Assembly (NCBI GenBank): GCA_949130495.1
Contig: OX422214.1
Span: 1,038,046 to 1,102,045, forward strand
Length of the DNA: 64,000 bases
Direction of reading: 5' to 3'
Origin: Sambucus nigra
Taxonomy: Eukaryota > Streptophyta > Magnoliopsida > Dipsacales > Adoxaceae
Shown here: in pieces, positions 59,039-64,000 of the stretch
Layout: each line of letters begins with the position of its first letter
Numbering within the stretch: position 1 is the stretch's first letter
The notes under the pieces: model-generated
Seen by the model: only the letters and a program-made list of their open reading frames with translations
Database searches by the model: none
What the model was told of the DNA's origin: nothing
Made by a program: the position numbers and the translations under genes

Positions 59039-60505
59039 AACAGGACATTTTGAGGAATTTTATATATGGTGATTTCAAACCCTCTTTGGTTGGGTTTATT
59101 AATATGGGGTCTTCTCTTATGATGTAAGAGATATGCTTTGGAGACACTAGGGGGTTTCTCACACATAATGATCATGGGGACTTCTTGGGGAAATTTTGGG
59201 AAAAATATATCCAAGTATGTATTGGAGATGTGTGTAGAGATTATGGGGAAACCTCATTGGGATTGATAATCATACTTAGATACAAATTGTAAGTATAAAT
59301 GTGTTGGAAGGCTAATAACTCTTAGTGAAAGTTGCGAGTGTATGTTGTGAAATTTCTGGGCCGACATTTGTATTGAATCCTTATAAGGATATGATATGAT
59401 TCAGACACAGTTTGGGGCCCAATGAAAGAGAGTGGTCGCATACCCTTAGTAATGATAAACTTTAAGAAATAAATACGAGAGGTCTTAGACTAGGGGATTC
59501 ACAAGAGTGATTGAACCATAGTCGTAATCGAGAGCGATGGGATAATTTTACCAACTAGAATAGAGTGTATAAATCTAGTTGGGGGTAGATGTTGTTTATC
59601 AGTGTGTGATTTACATTGGGTATTTTCCCTAACATGTGGTATTATTTGATGAAGGTAAGAATGAGCTTGAGGCTTATAGACTATTACTTATGCGTATACC
59701 TTTAGTTGAGATTATTACTAGGTTTTTTTATGTGCTCTCAGACATAGATGGTATGTATAGTGATGGTTTCCTACACTTAACTTTGGCAGATAACCCTAAT
59801 GTTGGATATATATATATCCGTATATTGTTTAGGAGACGATTCGTCATAGGAAAATGGATGCATATGTTTCAAGTGAGGGATTGTATTCACATATCGAGGT
59901 CAATTAAATGAGATTGTGGTGACGGTTTTTATATTGAGGATTAGGTATACTTATAGCCCAGTGTATATATATATCTTATACATACGAACGTGATATAGTT
60001 ATATATATATATATGGATACGTTGATGTATATATATATATCTATATAGATATGACTCTATGGATATATTTATGTTATGGATACCCATGTATGGTGTATAT
60101 GACTTTTGAAAATGTGAAATGAATGTTTTCAAAATGGAAAGATAAATAATTTTCATAAATAATAATTTATGGATACACACCTCTCTAAATCGCTATCATA
60201 AGGAAATTTGTGTGCGTATGGTGAAGCCCCCTGACTAATGAACGCAGGGTGGATATAGTCCTATAGGCTATATGAGCTATTATTTGTTTTCTGCGCTGGT
60301 TAGGAGATTTCGGGTGTGGTCTTGACTATCCCGCAGGCATATGGCCGCTTCCCGACGTCTTGCGTTGTAGGATCCCAGGTTGTCTTGATGATAGGCCCTG
60401 GAAGATGATAGCCATTTAGGGGCGCGCACAGTATGGAAACCCAGACGGGCGGTCTTAGAATGCGTTATGTTAAAGCAATTCATGATAATGGATTGTCTTT
60501 AATTA

Positions 60506-60779
60506 CATTTCCTGGATATAGGAAGGGAAATGGGTTATTGGAATTGGCTTCGAAAACACGACCCGGATGGAAGAAGGGAAGTGGAAGCATATGATATGGT
60601 AAAAGCATTTTTATGATAATAAAAATGGCTTTTAATTACATTTCCTGGATATGAGAAGGGAAATGGGATGATTTTATAAACAAACTTTGGCTTTTAAAAA
60701 AGTTATATGGTATATTAAAGTAATTCATGCTAATGAGTTGGCTTTTCAATACATTTCCTGGATATGAGAAGGGAAATGG
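60506..60779 (+). repeat. Four-unit CATTTCC...GGAAATG hairpin array, G LTR
   Basis: Units lie at about 60506-60532, 60555-60583 (divergent, ACCCGGATGGAAGAAGGG), 60637-60664 and 60752-60779. The order and the divergent second unit match LTR E. Confidence 0.75.
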
Positions 60780-60928
60780 AAAGTTTTTGGAAAATGAAAA
60801 TGATAAATACTTGTATATGAATCCTCAGTCTGATAGATAGATCCGGATGTGTACTTTAATGATGAAATTGAGTTGGTAAAACCTCAATCTGTGAGGTATT
60901 ATTCGGAGGTATATAGTAAGATATATAC

Positions 60929-60979
<51 letters not shown>

Positions 60980-61035
60980 TACTCTTAGTTTCGTACTTCG
61001 GGCCGAATGGATCTCCACCACTAACCCTGCCAAGT

Positions 61036-61105
61036 AGTAGTGTATCGGGGGGGGGGGGGGGTTCCTTGTTTGGATTTCGCTTTGCGAGACACCCCACTTA
61101 CGAAC
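61036..61105 (+). repeat. Two-stem module in G LTR
   Basis: AGTAGTGTATC and a run of about 16 G precede TTCCTTGTTTGG, TTTCGCTTTGCGAGA and CACCCCAC. The inner TCGC/GCGA stem is intact and the outer GGGGT/ACCCC arms are present. Confidence 0.65.
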
Positions 61106-62040
61106 TTAGTGCAGTATTGAGTGTGGAGAGAAGTTTCGTCCTTATAATGTTGCAAGCTAATAAACATTGAAATCTAGACTAGAGTGGGTTATAGGTGTAA
61201 AAATAATTAAATATGATTACAGGGGAGGGTTTTTGGGCTAGGATAGGAAGACAGGTCTTCTGGGTATAGGCTATGCCTTTGTTTAGTTAGGTTGTCCTTA
61301 TAGGTGGGGTACTTATCTAAAATTTTTGGACGCGATTAGGGGCGCGCGTTGTTAGAGGAGAGGTGAGTTGGGGTTTCACGAGAGAGCGATTCCACTTTAA
61401 ATTATGAAATAAGTTCATTTATATTTATTATGCACGGTTAACACACTTGCTAAATATTTTTACAACTCGGGCTCTGACCCATTTACTTTTCCCTCCTGCT
61501 TGTATATATATATATATTATTACAGGTGTCCTACCGCATGGATGCCGGATGACCTTCTATCAAGAGTCTTGGGAGCCATGACATGTGCGGACTGTTGCGG
61601 GATGTATCTTGTAGTCGCTTCCTACTTTTAAAAATCTAGGTAGGATTCATGTTGTATATCGGGTTTTACCCAAGGGATATTTATAGATGTGTATATTTAT
61701 TTCGTTTCAGTCATTGTATTGGTTGTGACCCGACAGCTTATTCAGGTCTCCTTCTTTGTAGTATATTCAGTCGTAGTTATTTATTTCATTTTATTCTAGC
61801 ATTTCATTATCATAGTTCTTTTATGCATCTTTCTTTCCTTTATTAGTAGTGTTATTGTGTTGGTCTGTTGTTTGTTGCAAATTTTATTTAATTTTAACAT
61901 CTTGCTTATATGATATCGGGTAGTTAGTCTTCTATTATATAGTACCGACAGTTGATGTTAAGACTGGACCATTTGAAACTCTTGATTTAATGTAGTATAG
62001 GGCTAGCCACCCATTATTATTTTGAGCGGGGTGTTATAGA

Positions 62041-62052
62041 TGGTATCAGAGC
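62041..62052 (+). other. Primer binding site (initiator tRNA-Met type), family G
   Basis: TGGTATCAGAGC lies two bases after the LTR end at 62038. Confidence 0.9.
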
Positions 62053-63051
62053 ATCAGGTTCTAGAATTCTTAGGATCTGTGCGAGTTTTCTGCGTTCTTT
62101 CGTTAACGTTCTTGAGATAAAGCCCTATTATTAGGATTGTTGTATTCACAACATTTATCTTTTTAGCGAAGTGTATTGACTTGCTCGATGTTCTGATAAC
62201 AGTTGCTCTCATTTCGTTTTAGACATCACCTAGATTATGTCGTCTAGGACAGGACAAGATTAGAGATACAAGACCTGTAGCATATCTTAGGTACGCTTTG
62301 ATAGGGGGTATCTGTTTCTCCGAATTTCGGCGGAGAAATAGAAGAGAACTCTAGAAGTGGCTCAGGGTGGTCTATCGGTGGTTGAGTAAGAAAGGGAAAT
62401 TTACGTGAATGGTGAATCTTGGACGTAGAAAGGTAAGTCTGAGAGGAGGTATATAGCGCACTCCTTGGGAGATTTAGATTGATAAACCCGTCAACCTTTG
62501 TTAGGAAACCTGGTGTTGGTGACTCTTCATGACGTGAGGTGTATGGAGATGTCCCAATAGCAGGGGTATTGCATTATGGGAAGAGGGAGTAAGAAATTTG
62601 AGACTCAGGTCCGTTGCGTAGGACTGAGGGAGTTTTCGGTAGTTGCAATCGCATTTTGTCCTTCAAAATGGTTCGAAAGGATTTTGAGGAAGATGTTTCT
62701 CTTATGGAGAAATTGGTTTAGGAATAATGATTGTCCTGGAAGAAGTAGAGAATCTTGAATTGAAATCCTTGGACGGGGTGTATGGAATTTTCGTAGAGGA
62801 AGAAGTGAATAAGTATAGCATCTTTCGAGATGATGGATCGTCTCATGAGCTGATAGTTGAGAGTTATAATATTGAATTCCAGAGGTGCAGAATGTCGAGG
62901 TTTGTTGAGTTATAGTTATGAGGTTAATTGTCTTATGGATAGGGTAGGGCATGTAATGGTAGTGCTCCGTTGAGGGAAGAACTTAGTTTATGGACAGGTG
63001 TTGATGTAATGTATACAAATTTTTATACGTGAGAGGTTCAAGATGGTACAT
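62053..63051 (+). pseudogene. Family G leader and decayed gag
   Basis: The leader resembles that of elements A and B (ATCAGGTTCTAG, GATAAAGCCCTATTATTAGGA). An acceptor-like CTCTCATTTCGTTTTAG ends at 62222. The first ATG (62237, MSSRTGQD then a stop) is the probable old gag start. I cannot recognise the capsid core in any frame. Short frames (62576-62758, 62727-62915) have no known domain. No pol is present before the 63052-63423 repeat. Confidence 0.5.
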
Positions 63052-63423
63052 TTATGTTGAGCGGATAATTTAGCTCATAGTTGTGCAAGTTTGAGAACTA
63101 GGTATTAGATAGAATATTGTATTTGTTGAGGCCTTGTGTCTTAAACATAAGGTATTTTCTTGGCATGTCGAAAGACATGGATTTGTTTTATATTATATTA
63201 TTACATAGGCCTTTGGGCATATCTAAAATGAAAATATTTTATAAAACCTTAACCCTGGTTCAACTAATCTCAATCCCCGACCTAGCTACACAGTAGTGTA
63301 TTGGGAGGGTTCCTTGTTTGGAGTTCGCTTGCGAGACCTCCCCCGTACGAAGGTGGCTAGCGTCAGGAATTGAGGAGAGTTCAACCATTGCGAATTTTCA
63401 AACTTTTATATAATTAATATGTT
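63052..63423 (+). repeat. 380-bp direct repeat, copy 2
   Basis: It matches 57475-57854, including a two-stem module (63292-63351: GGGAGG, TTCCTTGTTTGG, GTTCGCTTGCGAGA, CCTCCC). It breaks off at 63423/63424, where element F begins. Confidence 0.75.
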
Positions 63424-64000
63424 ATGAAAGAGTGAAAATTTCCTTTTTAATATAAACTCAAGAGATGATGCGGAAGCGTTATAAATGCGATAGTTCAACT
63501 TCCAAAAATTAACAACAACAAGTTTTAATTAACTCAAGTCCTAGAATTTGCCTAAGTCATAATTTTCAATTATCCAAAGTTAGGCGAAACCAATTTTAGC
63601 AAATGACTTGAATAAACCAAATTTACCCAATATATAATTTAGTCCCAAATTAAACCAAATTTTATCTTGAAATTATCCTAAGCATTAATTCTAAATTGTT
63701 GTGCAAGATAAAATAAACAATATCACACTACGCCGAGATGTAGAAGGAAAAACCCAAGACGGGAAACAACCTCGGACGGCCCTAGCCACAAGTCCACTAG
63801 ATACGGAATTACAATTATAAGACAGATAGACTTACAACGACTGACTCGATCCCTCTCAAGCCTCGACGCTCCTTCTCGTAGAAACCTCTTCCTAGCGAAC
63901 AACCTCGGAACACCACCGCGGTCTCGGAATCCACCGATGGGACTTTATATGGTAACCGTCACCCAAGCATGGAGCCTTTCTCCGTGTGGGTAGAATCTCA
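63424..64000 (-). mobile_element. Element F, second copy, cut by window edge
   Basis: From TGAAAGAGTGAAAATTTCC onward it is collinear with about 41385-42010 of the first F copy, sharing GCGGAAGCGTT, CAAGTCCTAGAATTT, GGACGGCCCTAGCC and GGAGCCTTTCTCC. In minus-strand sense this end finishes TCTTTCA, a normal LTR end. The rest lies beyond the window. Confidence 0.7.

Larger units (their letters stand above)
58108..62038 (+). repeat. Complete G-family chromovirus-like LTR
   Basis: This 3,931-bp LTR runs from TGTAACAACCCATG to GGGGTGTTATA. It has a polypurine tract on the left and a PBS on the right, so it served as both 3' and 5' LTR. Modules in order are GGGTCGAGATAGTCA (58268-58282), a GA-rich leader (about 58438-58505), GGCACGTG (58563), the GAATCGATTC palindrome cluster (58859-59038), a CGCTATCA module (60191-60220), the CATTTCC hairpin array (60506-60779), a two-stem module with a long G run (61036-61105), the donor-like GAGAG|GTGAGT (61362/61363), GGGCTCTGACCC (about 61469) and the CCGACAGTTGATG end module (about 61945). 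No gene was found; a 91-codon frame at 59636-59911 has no recognisable domain. Confidence 0.85.

Noticed and set aside
59636..59911. 91-codon frame in LTR G
   Set aside because: It lies in LTR sequence without a recognisable domain and is not supported by another copy in the window.

Overview
The window is a plant nuclear genomic segment, probably eudicot intergenic or pericentromeric heterochromatin. It consists almost entirely of Ty3/Gypsy LTR retrotransposons nested inside one another. The evidence is Tekay/Del-type chromovirus gag-pol, Athila-type gag-pol, primer binding sites for plant initiator tRNA-Met and tRNA-Asp, and very long AT-rich LTRs. I find no host gene, no functional tRNA or rRNA gene, and nothing prokaryotic.

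Layout. The outer scaffold (1-57047) is a minus-strand array of a pol-less Gypsy family, here called C. It reads LTR (1-816), internal region with gag remnant (817-3214), shared LTR (3215 to 33034, heavily interrupted), second internal region (33035-53099, interrupted) and LTR (53100-57047). The shared LTR was invaded on the plus strand by chromovirus B (9363-30936, TSD CACAC). A tandem duplication of about 4.27 kb (3083-7347 and 7348 onward) then copied part of C plus the first 2.2 kb of B's 5' LTR. After that, chromovirus A (11400-22162, TSD CTTAA) inserted into the distal copy of B's 5' LTR. The second C internal region was invaded on the plus strand by an Athila-like element D (34031-51695, TSD CATCC). 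D's gag was split by a minus-strand solo LTR E (38137-43381, TSD GGCAC), which itself carries a smaller LTR-like element F (about 41366-42960). The right end (57048-64000) holds pieces of another chromovirus family G, with one complete LTR (58108-62038) between a polypurine tract and a PBS, and a second, truncated F copy at 63424-64000.

Genes. A has a 4,635-nt gag-pol frame with two nonsense codons. B has a frame of exactly the same length with ten premature stops, all C-to-T changes in CG or CHG contexts. D has gag with stops, a frameshift and the E insertion, then protease-RT-RNase H and integrase separated by one stop. C and G keep only decayed gag.

Most interesting signals. (1) Families A, B, C and G share a splice-donor-like GAGRG|GTGAG module in the LTR and a 3' splice acceptor at or just before the gag ATG. 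Together they outline a leader intron of about 830-860 nt that would remove the PBS. (2) Every chromovirus-type LTR has, at a comparable position, a cluster of short perfect palindromes whose word differs by family (TCGATCGATCGA, TCGTTCGAACGA, GAATCGATTC). (3) The LTRs carry further hairpin arrays and a two-stem module whose outer stem covaries between families. (4) Because intact empty sites lie in the same window, the order of insertions, duplication and recombination can be read directly. All identities were judged by eye; no alignment or search was run.
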